This document shows positions 1 to 12,159 of a DNA stretch of 64,000 nucleotides, piece after piece. How positions within the stretch are numbered: the first letter of the stretch is position 1; every line of letters starts with the position of its first letter. The DNA comes from Acephala macrosclerotiorum. Lineage: Eukaryota; Ascomycota; Leotiomycetes; Helotiales; Mollisiaceae. Position numbers and translations under genes: made by a program. The stretch lies in the NCBI GenBank assembly GCA_014904845.1, contig MU119389.1, forward strand, positions 46,034 through 110,033, read 5' to 3'. The notes beneath the pieces were generated by a model. It saw only the letters and a program-made list of their open reading frames with translations. It did no database searches and was not told the origin of the DNA.

Positions 1-2212
1 TCTTCCAGTTCTCTAATATAAGAGATTGCCAGAAGACAAAATAAAGGAGAGTATGAGAAGAAGAATAGACTTGGAAGTTGGAGAGCGTTGTCGAGATCAC
101 CGATATATGCTGTCAATAGTAAGGTGATGCTCGGGGATAGCAAGCACCCTTTGGCGTTCTGATCAGTTGTGTTGAAAGCCTTGGATCGCCAGAGACAATT
201 GCAGATATCCATGAGGAAACCGTTAAAATTGTTGACATAAGCGCTGGGATATGAATCTCTCCTTGATGCCATAGCAGATTCGAAAGCTTTCTTGAAGATA
301 GCAAGCAGAGCGCAAAGCCGACTCACAATAGCCAGAGATCCTATAAAATGTAGTGTGTAGATGACTTCGGTGGGAGGTAGGCTAATCCGAATAACTGACT
401 TCAGATCAGGCTGCGTAATACCAGATGCTGCACGCTCGTAGAAGTCTAATACTGCGGAGAGAGCACCGACATCCACTGATGTTTGGATGATGGTCAGGCA
501 GAGGCCGTTGACGTGCTCTATGAGAGATTTGATGGCTGGTCCTCCAATAGCGGTTGAGTCGGGCTGAGAAAGGAGTGTTGTGGTCCATTGATCCAAGATG
601 TTTCCATAGAATCGAAGGAGCCTTAGCTGAGACTCGGTTGTACCGTCACACAGCACGGCCTCTTCAAGTGGCTTTAGTGTTGATGTATATAGATCTAAAC
701 CTGTTTAGCTCGTACTTCTCTGATTCTGGCAGCACGTACCTTCAAAGGTGGTCAAGGGCATATAAGCCAGCAGACCGAGAATTGTATCAGCAGCGGCAGT
801 ACCATTCCACGAATGCATCATCGATTGCAGATATGATAGGCAGGCTCGAGGTAACCGCTGTAGGGAATTAGTGGGGAAGCTGCTAGAGGGGAATGTTAAG
901 TCAGACCTTTGTGTATCGAGTATAATTCAAGATAGCTTTCAGCATCTCGACTATACTACTATCTGAGGCGTCCGGGTTCTGGAGCTGATCCTCAAAGAAG
1001 GCGATTAGCCAGCCGTCGATACGGTTTGAGTCGACCTCGGAAGATCTAAGGTGTAGGAATTTCTGGAGTAGAGGATCATCTAGGACGGCGACCAGTTGAT
1101 TAGGTGGGTCGATTTTCTCAAGCTTCTGCACGAACTCATGAACGTCCTCAATCTCTTCCAGAGTGATCGAAGACTGTTGATTCTGTCAGCTAAGTTGATA
1201 GCAGCAGAGATAGAACACTCACCTCCTGAGCGCGGGATGTATGGACATTCGGTAAGACCAATATCCGCTTACGTTTCAGTCCACTCGCGCCCTTTCTCGC
1301 AACTCTGAAAGCGCGTTGCTCGATAGGCAAGCCGTCTTGTGTTCTCTGAAAGTGGAACTCTTGGATCTCACCGAGTCTTGTTCGCCATTCAAGATTCGGA
1401 TGCTGCACATAAAGTAAGCACAGAATCTTGAAACATGAAATAGATACCCACAGTGAAGACAGATGCTCGCCCTGCGGTAGCATCACCCACAATAACATCA
1501 GGGTAATAGTCTTTGTACACTCTCATAAGTCCGATCAAAGGTGGTTCATTGCCGGCTTGGCGAATCAGCTCCATCCTGTCGAGAATTAGATGACACATTT
1601 ACCAGTCTAATAGGAGGCTAGACCTACACGAACTGTATTCTAAAAGGTCGAACATGCTTTCGTCGAGTGATCAAGGACAACACGTGACAGACTTGAGGTC
1701 TTGGAAGGAGGATCAGCAAAGAACATAACAGACTTCAAGATGGAGATACCTGATAGCAGCTGTGTCCAATAAGTTGAACACAATGCTGTAGAGTTGCGAA
1801 AGTATCCTCGGATTATCCAAGACATCATACACCAAAACCAGCCATCTCAATAGCCCAGCCTGAGCAGCATATGAAGGCTTAAATCGGCCATGGCCCAAGC
1901 TCCCAATGACTTTAACCACTGTTGAGTCTGAGATCTTGCTAACAGGATAGAGATTGCTGATCAAGTTGCCAAGACTACCTTGGTCCAACTCATTAGGAAG
2001 CGTGATAATATCAATCAGTTTATTTAGCTCTCTGATCTGAAGTCCATCCTCATGTGCTTTTGCGCAGACCTTGTCCACTAAGCCTGAAATCTTTACGGGC
2101 CGTTGTTTTGCGGGTTGTTTCGAGGCTATGTGACATGTAAGCGGCAATATCGCGAATAGGGATACAAAGACGCGTCCTTACCACTTTCGAGGTCCTCCAG
2201 GAGGTCGTCCAT
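1..2212 (-). CDS. mis6: Inner kinetochore protein CENP-I / Mis6 (3' part outside window)
   Basis: Constitutive centromere-associated network subunit that, in the family, helps load CENP-A and link inner to outer kinetochore. The start chosen is the ATG at 2212 (reads MDDLLEDLES). A 31-nt first exon is followed by a GTAAGG...CATAG intron (2181-2126), and the next exon continues in phase with KQRPVKISGLVDKVCAKAHE. Family-typical stretches follow: QAGLLRWLVLVYDVLDNP, then after further introns LITRRKHVRPFRIQ and NEPPLIGLMRVYKDYYPDVI, then helical segments down to position 1, where the gene leaves the window. At least four introns are needed. A longer overlapping reading frame starting at 2393 does not splice in phase and is not used. 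The identity is from recognition of the conserved helical core. It is confident as a family call, while individual downstream splice sites are approximate. Confidence 0.85.
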
Positions 2213-4281
2213 ACTGTCGTCGCGTCTTGGTGACGATATTATTGTATTGCGGAATTTCCATATATGATTCAATATCGTGACGGGGCAATAGCGATTGTGG
2301 TGTTGCGGAATAACAGTTGTTTGGATGGATCACCTGGTCGGTGTTCTTTGTGTAACCTTGTGGTACGCCATATTCGACGCGAGGCGAGGCCAAAGACGGG
2401 GCTCGCTTGGGTTTCCTAACTCTCTACACGACCTCTTTCCCTCCCACCACCAGTGCCAACGAGGAACAACATCGAAGACGCGAAGAAGCCTCTGCCAGAA
2501 ATGCCATGCCAGGAATGGCTGCTCCGCATCAAGGCGTGCATATATTCAGGTCGATTGTCAACCCGACCGACCTCGAGCAGTATCGGGCGACAGTGCTCAT
2601 CCAATTGTGGACTCCTTCGACATCTGTGCCCTGCCCGCAGTGATGCGGAGTCTACCTCTTTCGTCTAAGGTCCCGCATCATATCTTACGATTCCAGGCTA
2701 GCCAGAGGCACATCTCCCATTCAAGAGCCCTACAAATCACAAGCTGTTCAACAAAGACGGCCGTCTTCAGATCGGATTTAGAGTTCAAGAGCTCCGCTGG
2801 CTGGCACGAAGGCCACACCGTGCTGGATCGGAGGGTTGATGGAAGCTTGATGATCGGTGTTGGTACGACGCCCGGGAGTCAGCAAAGGCTTTACTGCAAA
2901 AATGCAGAGTCACTGAGGTGCAGAAAACGCAAAAAGGTGGTCCAGGGCCGATACCATTACTCGCCAATGTCGGTCTTTGTGTGACCCAATTATTCAGGTG
3001 TGGCGCCGAGTAGGACATCTATGCAGGGCAACCCAACAGCAACTGTTTGTCTCTCCTCTGACAGTGGCGCATTTATACGCTGCTTCAGTTGGGCCACCAC
3101 TGCCCTCACTTTGATAGGCACTTTCCACGCCGCCTTAGGGCATGTCTTAGCTCTCTATTCAATTATCTGCCTCGCCATTCCAGACCTTGCGCGGGGACTA
3201 TGGCGTGCTCTACTCCCTTCAATGCGCTGGCACATTATATAGGTGGTGCTTGATTTGGGGTCTTCTCACAGCCCTGTATTGTCCCTACTTATGGCACAGG
3301 TTGGGGCATGCGGTTATCCTCCTCGTTAATCTGTACCTCTCTTTTCCAGAGCCACAGATGCTACCTTCCCAGCAAGGGCGACACGAGCACATCACACAAA
3401 ACTTCACCGAGCATAGTCAATCCATTACTGTCATTCTTGAACTTGTTTGCGTCAACATTTCAGAGGTCATGCTCATATAGCCTTGCTTTTTGCTCCTATC
3501 AATAATACCCTCACCGTCACCAAAATAAGCGCGCTCACAAGTACCGCATTCTTGAAGAGCTGCGTGGATTTCTGGGCACACGGTTGTCTTCAGATGCTGC
3601 AAGCCGCCAAAATATTGACTCGTCTGGGGCGCATGCTGTGAATCGCTAACCCCTGACCCTGACCTGCAAGAAAGAAGACCGAGCAACAGCTGGGCATGAC
3701 CCTAGAGCTACAGTCGAACTGGCTCAGGTTACACCGATTTCAGATTCCCAATGTCATTTCTGGCTACTGCTGTTAACTTTAGGCCCCATAACAGATAAGG
3801 TATAGGTAAGATTTCCCCGGCCCAAACAGAGAAAGGCTCTGATTTGCTACGCGGCCGTCGGGGGGTTACCTGTACTGAGAGGATTATCAAGGGCATGAGA
3901 ATGCACCACAGAGTGGCGCACATTGAGGGACGACCTCCTTCTGAACATCTGATCTCGCCCCAGGTCCTCGAGGGTTCCATCCCTATGCAGCCATACCCGT
4001 GCTGGGCCAGACAGGTCGAGACCCGTGTTGTCGGGAATTTTGCAAGGCACCATTATTTTCTTTGGATCCTCATACATATGCAATCACAACAGTATCTCAC
4101 GGACTCAATTGCTCTTTTTCAACTCCCTCGATTGCTTGTCCTCTGAAATTTAGCATGTTAAGCCCCACGAGTACTGGAGATTCGGGATTATGTCAACGCA
4201 GCCAGCGATTGTAGACGAAGGCGGAGATGGAATGTGAGTGGTTGCTTCTTCAATCTCCCATTGGGATTCTACTTACCCTGA
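2213..4281. other. Gene-free or decayed stretch between CENP-I and the GNAT gene
   Basis: Several plus-strand open frames exist (the longest, 2295-2984, would give 229 residues), but none shows a recognisable domain, consistent splicing or protein-like composition. I looked for a glycoside hydrolase family 3 catalytic domain, which would be expected upstream of the GNAT gene, and found no trace of its catalytic motifs. The first few hundred bases presumably include the CENP-I promoter. Confidence 0.5.
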
Positions 4282-6330
4282 ACAAGGGACCTTGATACAG
4301 AGCCGTCTGAAGCGCCTCGGCGTCCGACAACTTTCGCAACTACACATCTAGCAACCATATTGCGAGATTCTTCAGAATGGCTTTCGCATGTTCGCCTCCT
4401 TCAAGAGACGGATGTTATCATTCTTCTGACACCCGTTGTTATTCCCGTCTCTCGGGACCCCACTGACAACAGCGATCCGTTTGAGCCTCTAGGACGCTCT
4501 CTTGCGAGGAGACATGCACGCATTCGTCACGTCCCTTACACTCACAGGTTTGAATCTTGAGCATTTCGAGATGTTGCAATGAATGCTGACTGAAACTTTC
4601 AGAAATGGCATCACCTCCACACACCTTGGCTTCATTAAAAGGGGCCACGCTATCATTCTTTGCCTTGCCTCCGAACCTATACAGTCTGACTTAGCTGATG
4701 TAACTTTCGCTGTCAGTGACAACAAGCCGGTCATTGTGGTCTGCTGTACCGGTAGCCGAATAGACGCGCAGCAAGCTCTTCCATTCCCGACTGTCATTCA
4801 TACCACCGGCTACTCACCACCCGCCCTAGATGCTACAGCAACATTAGTGTTTGTAGAGCAGTCTCAGGTCAATGTTAGCTATCTACCAGATTTATCGAGA
4901 GCGAACGAATTCCATCCTAAGGTCTGGCTGGTAGAGGATTTCAATGAAGCAAGAGACTTATCAAGCGTACTAAACCTATGGTTGGAATGCATGGACGCAC
5001 GCTTTGCTATGGACCAACAAGCGCTGGCCGATGTTCTTCGAAAACCAGGATATTCGAAGCATTACGTTGTTCGAAATCCATCCGCTGGTGAGTTAGTGGG
5101 ATTCTGTGCGACGTATCTTTCATATGTGGACCGAGAAGGCGAGAGGCTGGTGGCATCTTTGGCGGTGCTTGTTGTCCATCCAATAGCACGTCTTCAAGGT
5201 ATAGGCCTAAGTCTTCACAGCCATGCAATCAATCAACTCAAGAAAACACGGGGAATCATACGGTTACAACTTGGAAGCATCTTCCCTAGAATTCTTTATG
5301 GACCACCTTCCGATGTGCCATTCAACGATGAATGGTTTCGTCGCCGGGGATGGCAGATGGACAAGGAAGCACCCGGCCAAGGGCAGGCTGTACATGACCT
5401 TATTTTGGAGTTCGAGGATTGGCAATACCATTCCCGCTTTAGCTCCTCAATCGTCATAGAATATCGACTTTGTACGCAAGATGATATGACAAAGGTTCTC
5501 GACCTTGTAGAAAAGATATCCGCGATGGATGGCAAACTAGGTTGGTTTGATCAGTATTGGTCACTCAGCAATGGACCAAACGTCAAAGATATTGTTCTCG
5601 CCATCGAAGACGATGATATTATCGGAACAGCTCTTACTTACACGCCTGCATGTGGCAGTCAGGTCTCAAACAATCTACCTGTAAGGATGTCAGATGCCCT
5701 CAGATCTTCTTTTTGTACTGCTCCTTAAGACCTCGAGTTGCACGAGAAAGTCTTCAGCAACCCATCTCGACTCCCTGTTTTTTTCGAAACTCATCCGCTA
5801 ATATCTCTGTCGACATAGTGGCCTCGCCGGATTGGGAATGATGTTGGAGGGGTGACATGTGTTTCAATATACCGTGAGTAACCTCGATGTCAGATGGAAT
5901 TTATTTCTGGAGTTTGTGCGACATTCGAGTAGACTTTCATAGGTTAGCGTACTGTTCGGGATGGGCGCCTCGGTTTAGGTAATGTGTGACCTTCCCAAAC
6001 AGCGTCGTGCAAAGCGTTTGACGTACAAAATTTCGCTCTTGAACACTACCATTTCTTGCAGTTCCGCGGGTTATATTTCAGGGCTAACATCCTAACAGCT
6101 ACAAAAAGAGACATGATCATGAGTGGCATTCTCAATGCCTGTGTAGAGAATCTGCAGATGCAAGGCATGAAGATGATGTTTATAGACGGGGTAGCGGATT
6201 GCTTGGAAGAGTTTACCAAATTAGGTATTTTCATTCAAAGTGCTGGAACTATACCTTCGAAACAGGCAAGCTGACCGAAACAGGCTTTCAGAAATGGGCT
6301 CGGTATCGAGATGTCTGGAAGAGTGTCTGA
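4282..6330 (+). CDS. Twin GNAT-domain protein of the fungal GH3-GNAT family, lacking the GH3 part
   Basis: The protein resembles the C-terminal half of fungal proteins that join a GH3 beta-N-acetylglucosaminidase to GNAT acetyltransferase domains. The GH3 C-terminal alpha/beta region is visible (DVIILLTPVVIPVS, then SLARRHARIRHVPYTHRNGI after an intron at about 4553-4602). A first GNAT-like domain follows (SLAVLVVHPIARLQGIGLSL, the acetyl-CoA loop) and a second one toward the end (DDIIGTALTYTP). The 3' end needs three introns. NNLP is joined to WPRRIGNDVGG across 5681-5815. Another intron follows SIY. A 59-nt intron at 6225-6283 joins FTKLG to FQKWARYRDVWKSV before the stop at 6328. No in-frame ATG lies between the upstream stop at 4279 and the first conserved residues, so the 5' end is unresolved. 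The gene is either missing a distant first exon or is a truncated remnant. Confidence 0.6.
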
Positions 6331-7474
6331 AGCCCAATGTTTCTCCAGCTTCACCGCAGGATCTGGATGATCCTATGACGCAACGGCTCATGGAAAGAAT
6401 TCCTAATATTTGTATAAGCAACGACAAGGCTTTTCGAATCCGAGCGCTTCACGCTCATGCACAACATAACCCATGCGAGCTTGGAAGCGGGCCACTTGCA
6501 GTTGCGATTTACCCGAGAACGTGGGCAGGGCTATGACCTTCATCGACCTGATAGGGCTCCTCTATGTTGGATGTAACGATCCCCACGCTTTGCCACGTTG
6601 ATTACATTGCAGGAACATCGGCAAGATAAGATGAATTCGGTATGGTTGACCAGTGCGATATGGTCCAGGAGTGCTGTCGTACTCATTCAGGCAAATGCAC
6701 TACTGCGGCCGCAAAAGATGAGCTTTCTTCTTGCACTTAAGAGCCACAAGGCAAATCAACGTGGGGATCTTCAAGGTCCAGAGTACATCTCCTCTCACAG
6801 ACACAACACAAAGTACGGGGGCGCATCCAAGGACGCAAGAGGACCCCTGGATGAAATCTAGCCAATTCACAATTAAGAGCGGCTTGTTGTCATGCTACCA
6901 ATTCTAGGATCATGTCCTTGGATGAGCTGGGAGATGTTGGTTTTGTGTTGGACCAGACTTGAGGGCTGATGTTGGAATTCGAGGCTCTGCTCTAATCAAA
7001 CCCTATGCGTTACGTTTCAACCCATGGCGAAGGCTTGCCCTCGCCACCACCTCGCATGCTTCCTCCTTTTAAAAGGCGACATGAGGGAGGGAGGGAAATC
7101 TTGCACGGATTGAGGTCTTCGCGCACAGCGAGGCTTTGTTTAAATGTTCTCGTTGGACATATTTGAGCCGAATCCAGGGCTTCATCTTTGGTATCGCCAG
7201 CAACACGAACCAACTACCAGTCAAGGACAACCAACATTGAGGGATGTTAAATGATCAAGTCACGAATAGACGGTGTCGTGCCTCTACAGAGTCGAGAATG
7301 CCCGTACATCCAAGCACACTTCAACACCTACGACCAGTGGGTCCTTTGCCCTCGTTGCTTGGAACTTGTCGAACTTCCTTTACAAGCCGACGCACGCAAT
7401 ACACCATAGGAAATCGCATAAGCATTCATAAATCGTTATATTGTACAGAAGATTTCTTACACCACAATTCACCT
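6331..7474. other. Intergenic, no gene seen
   Basis: 3' flanks of two convergent genes. The short open frames here have no family signature and no plausible splicing. Confidence 0.5.
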
Positions 7475-8908
7475 TCATCTCCAAGCCCTGCCATTCTCTA
7501 TTTCCTGGCTAGTCGTCACTTCCGTTGTTTTTCGCACAGCCCAATCATAACCCGGTGGTCTCTGCACCGGTAAGAATTCCTCACTGCTATCATCCTCCAA
7601 CGGAGTTTCATTATCCAACCTACCTAATCCCTTTTGCCTTGCGCTCCCCAAGATCCGATTTTCCCGCGAAGTATCTCTTTCCACCTCGCCATTGCTTGTA
7701 CTTTTGATCGTCGTTGTAACACCGACACCTTTGCCAAGGTCGTTCCTCAATCCGAGCACTTTTTGTCCGTCTTTGTTTCCGCTCCCGCTTCGATAGTAAC
7801 CTCCACGGTTGGCTCTTCTGTCAAGTGGCCAGGTCGAGCTTTTGTCTACGGTGCGTGTTGACGAGCCGAAGAGTTTTGAACGGGAGAGGAATGTGCGGAA
7901 GAGGGGTCGGAGAGTCGCCATCGCGCCTGCTGTGATGCCGATTCCTGGTTCGACAGTGCTCCAGATCGCGACATCGGTCGTGGAATAGAGGAAGTCGCTT
8001 TGTGCCAGCTGCTTGAGATATGGAACTCGGACGATTGTTGCCGTGGACCCACTGTGGGTTGTTAGCAAGGCCCCTTAGGGAAATTGTCATCGAATAACAC
8101 TCACAAAGCGCCAAGAGCGAGAATCATCGCGACCGAGATCTTCGTCCTAGGATTCATCGAAAGGTTCCAAACCAAAAACACAGGCAAAACTCCCAGAGTC
8201 CAGTCCGCCCAATACGAGACAGCCGAGTGAGCATAAGATGTGCCGGTAATGACATTGGGGTGGACGCAGTGTCCCTTGGCGCCGAGGTATTGTGTCCAGA
8301 AGTATGCTACTGGCGTGCACTGAAAAGTTACGATGAAGAAATAGAAGATGGTGTATGCAATCACCACACTTCCGACGATCCAAATCGTCATAATCTGGCT
8401 CCGTGTTACGCATATTCGGGCGAGAAAGATACAGATGCTGAGCTTGAAAACTGCCGTACATGAGATGTAGGCGAGTTCACAGCACCACCACCACTGTTTT
8501 GTCGTCCGTCAATGATTTGGAGTTGGGAAAGACCAGTACGTACTTTCAGAGCTATTGGGATATCCTGTGGTGGAAGATTGGCGAGATGCTGGCCGGTTCT
8601 GGGCATGCAAGTCAACATTTCGATTCAGGAAGCGAAACTTAAAATCAGCCTTACCCATATTCGACGCCTTTGAGGACAAACGCACAGTACAAGGTGAACA
8701 GAACCTTCGATGGTCAGTGATCTATCGTCGAGGATATTCCAGAAATTGAGAAGCTTACTAGAGAAGCGACCGAAAGCCAGTCGTCCATACCAAAACTCTT
8801 CATTATCACTCCTCTCACATAGCACCGCAGACTAACGAAAACCCATGACAAGGTCAAAAACAGAATGGCTACAGCAGCAACCTGAGGACCTCGATCCTCG
8901 GCAGCCAT
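7475..8908 (-). CDS. SAT4-family / rhodopsin-like (PTH11-like) integral membrane protein
   Basis: Fungal seven-helix membrane protein of the large SAT4 family, whose members are mostly of unknown function; some PTH11-like relatives act as surface receptors. It starts MAAEDRGPQVAAVAI, with the N terminus outside in the family model. Helix 1 runs through FLTLSWVFVSLRCYVRG, and the family motif GMDDWLSVASL follows. Four introns join five exons: ASL to VLFTLYCAFVLKGVEYG, then TGQHLANLPPQDIPIALK, then WWWCCELAYISCTAVFKLSI, continuing through helices such as SVVIAYTIFYFFIVTFQC, then GSTATIVRVPYLKQLAQSDF. The IWSTVEPGIGITAGAMATLRP segment is the conserved last helix. A hydrophilic tail of about 120 residues rich in Ser, Arg and Gly ends the protein. 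The total is roughly 400 residues, as usual. The ligand is unknown. Confidence 0.85.
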
Positions 8909-11109
8909 TGTTGGCGACGAACAGCAGTTCCAGAGAGTGCTTTCAGATCAAAATGCGAGGGGATGTAGGGTAATAACGCCGGCATCGAGAACGGAATGAT
9001 CATGTGTGGGGAGAAACGAAGGTAAATACCTTCACGGCTACACAAAAGACTATTCTCGGTCCGCAAAGTTCCATGTCTAGGCGAGCCATTTTGTCGGACT
9101 AGAAGCATTGATCTCCTTTTCTGGATCTTCTCCGGCTTCTGTGACGACGGCTAGCAGACCAACATCAACGGTCTCGTTGGCACACTGCATTGCCTGCCGG
9201 AGATGCCAGGGTCACAGAAGATGTCCGCACCAGTAGAATTGAAGATATTCTGACCCTGGTATGCTGCCAGGCTCAAGCTAGACCTGAGTTCGGTTCGAGG
9301 AGATCTGATAACACGTTCGAAAATGAGGCTTATCCTTAAGAACCGCTCAGCTCTCGACCACTAGGAAAAATGGTCTTGCGCCATAATAAGATTTCGTACT
9401 AAAATCCACGTGGAAAGCGAAATTCAGAAGTAATGAGAGAGGTGGATACCGTGATCACTAACCACGCAGGCAAGCACATGGGAAGAAGCAGGAACCTACA
9501 AATGCGTAAGAGCAAACGCCACAGCCAATCTGATGCCCCGGAGAAATGCCCGTTATGGGGCGAAGATTGCCTCTGAAACGAAGAGAATGCGGAGAGACAA
9601 GGAAATTGGTCGACGTGACGCCAATTCGACTCGGTTCTTGGCCGGAGACGAAGGGGAGAGAGAATTTCAACAAAAATCTTCGAGCTTCGCGAGCACGGGT
9701 TCACCCGATGTCAGGAAGAATTTTGACAGCTAAAACTATTTGAACGCTAACATTATTTGCTATTGCTTGCCTCCTCCCGTTGTGTCCACGGCTCGGATGT
9801 GGCTTCTAGCCATCAGATGAACTAACACTAGACGCCATTCTATTGTCCACCAGCTGGTGCACTACGAGCCGCTTGCATCTCGGCCTGCCAGAAGAGCGAT
9901 TCAAGAACAATAGACAAAAGATGGCTTCAAGTTCTCAAGCACACGATATCACTACGGAAGACTTCCCCTCGATTCGACCCGAGGCCTGTGCGACATCGAA
10001 CCGTCGAAGATCACGATCTGGTGATGCAGCTGCACGTTCATCACCATCTGTGCCATCTCCTGACTCGCGGGGGTATGACCAGATTTGGAATTGCACCAAG
10101 GAGGCGAGGAGGCAATTTTGCCTCGAACCAAGGTAATGGATTACTGGTTCCTAATTTGCCGCGCAATCTGAACTCCATGCCGTTCTCAAACAATCGTGGC
10201 TACCAATTTCGTCAGCTCAAACCTCGGAATATTGGCCATCACGTGCTCGATAGGGAAAGTTGAGGTGAACCAGATGGAATACTGAAGATCTCTACGCAAT
10301 AGGGAATAATGTGTAGTCATATCCTTCCTCGGTCATTTCAATATCGAGAGTTGACAAGAAGGGTGACAGGGTGGAAGAGAAGGAGGTTTTAGCCTCGGGC
10401 CAGGAAGAAAGGTCTCCTTCTCATCTCACGGTCTCCGAAAAGCAATCTATCTAAGCGTCTCAAACTCAAGTACATCTATCAAGACTCGGAAGCATGACAG
10501 CCGATGAGCCTAGTGTGACTAGTGTCGTTTTATAACCCTCTTCATCGAATTTTACTCAAAATTCGGCTCCATTTTCCAATCCGAAGTCCGAGAAAGCGCA
10601 GGACTATGACATATTCTGTGTGGCTGCACTTCTAGAGCTCACGCAATCTTGCTCTCTTCAAAAATAGCAAGCACATTGAAGCAACTTAGTTTACAAAGCC
10701 GCGTTACCACCAGCCTATCAACCCTCATCAAATCGCCTGTCAAGATCAGACGTCGCAGCACCAGGCTTGAGTTTCGCATGTCTGCAAAGTATTTTAGCCT
10801 ATCCTTTCTGAATATTTACAAAAGTTCTCCAGTCTCGCTCTATTCCTACTCTGGTCTCCATAACTATATCCAACATCCTTTTACACCTCGTCTTTCCTCC
10901 ATTTTTAACCTTGAAGCCGGAAGCACTGTTTCCCAGCAAAGCCTGTTCCTTGCCTTTTCTATGCTCGGAACTTCTCATTGTTGGCGCCTTCAAGCTTGCA
11001 CTTAGATCACCGCAAGTATTGGAAGGTATTTGGACAACTACCTGGTCCGCCAACCCCATACTCATCTTTCGAATGATTCAAGAGACCTCACCAGTCAGGA
11101 TTAATCCTC
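8909..11109. other. Intergenic, no convincing gene
   Basis: Open frames near 9843-10263 (+) and 9399-9704 (-) are short, composition-biased and not recognisable. I cannot support a gene here. Confidence 0.4.
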
Positions 11110-11616
11110 TTATCCCCAGGGTAAAGACCGCACTTGATTTTGTAGGAGTACACCGCATATTTCTCCATTTGCCTCCACGCGCTCTGTACACATCATTTTC
11201 AATTGCTGGATAATGTCCAGAATCATTTTCCTCTCATGGAATATTGCCTCTCGTAGACCTTGTGCCATGCCAGTCCCACTTGGCAGGACCCAGCCAGATT
11301 GCTCCTGGTCGATGCTTTCAACGATGGCATCTGCTGTCGCCGTGCGCAGAGCATATCCTGGTGGGGGATTTTTGCAGAGCTCAGCGGGGAAAACCTTCAA
11401 CAACTTTCTGAGCGAATCGTCGAGATCATACTTTGTGACCCTACTGAATTTGATCGTGAGCTCCATTCGTACTCTTCCTACCGAACCAAATTCAGCTGAA
11501 GGCACGAAAATTTTGGGGAAATGTTTGCAACCATCCCAAAGAGGATTCATGTCCAGCATGCCGGGATTGTATGCCAGGAGTGAAACACTGCGCGTCACAA
11601 AGGTGACTCGTCTCAA
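11110..11616 (-). CDS. Hypothetical protein fragment (single exon seen)
   Basis: A 168-residue open frame with protein-like composition, including NPLWDGCKHFPKIFVPSAEF, a likely helix DDSLRKLLKVFPAELC, and SGWVLPSGTGMAQGLREAIF. It may be the C-terminal exon of a fungal protein, since fungal F-box/2EXR-type proteins have comparable tails, but I did not recognise a domain. An upstream frame beginning at 11692 (MAKFNLIASDI) could be an earlier exon, but I found no in-phase splice pair. No function is claimed. It could be a remnant or spurious. Confidence 0.3.
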   Translation of the reverse strand: MRRVTFVTRSVSLLAYNPGMLDMNPLWDGCKHFPKIFVPSAEFGSVGRVRMELTIKFSRVTKYDLDDSLRKLLKVFPAELCKNPPPGYALRTATADAIVESIDQEQSGWVLPSGTGMAQGLREAIFHERKMILDIIQQLKMMCTERVEANGEICGVLLQNQVRSLPWG

Positions 11617-12159
11617 TGTATAAGGAGAAAAAATGGTAGCACCCGTAGGCAGTTCTCACAATATCAGAAGCGATTAAGTTGAATTTCGCCATTTGCGTCG
11701 ACTTAGTGCGGCAACCCTGAATATTGACACATTTTCAGTTGCTAGGGCACTTCCAGATGAGATCGGCGAAGGCAGCGACCGAAGCAGCCATGCTGCAAGT
11801 CCGAGGTTGGAGTTGTGTTGACGGGTAGTCCAAAGATGCCAGCAAAGATATTAGACAACGTGAGCGAGAGTGAGATCATCGAATGCTGCTAAAATGACCA
11901 AGGAAGGAGAAGCTGCCGAAACCGCAGGAGCCCTGAAAAGAGAAGGAATACAGATAAAACCAACTACGAACATAGAATCGAGATTACCACAATTTTAGGA
12001 TAGAGCTCGGATGTAAAGAGAGTGAACAAGCGGTCGGTAGGGTATATGATCATGCAGAGGGAATCATCTACCCCGGAATAGCCTTCATGCGAAAATGAAA
12101 AAGGACGAGAGGATATTGTCCTTGAACGCCTTTCATGTTCAGTCAGTCTATCGAATCTC

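Noticed and set aside
2295..2984. 229-residue plus-strand open frame
   Set aside because: No domain, no splice support and biased composition; it overlaps the CENP-I promoter. Treated as chance.
2213..4281. Search for the missing GH3 catalytic domain upstream of the GNAT gene
   Set aside because: None of the expected conserved motifs was found in any plus-strand frame.
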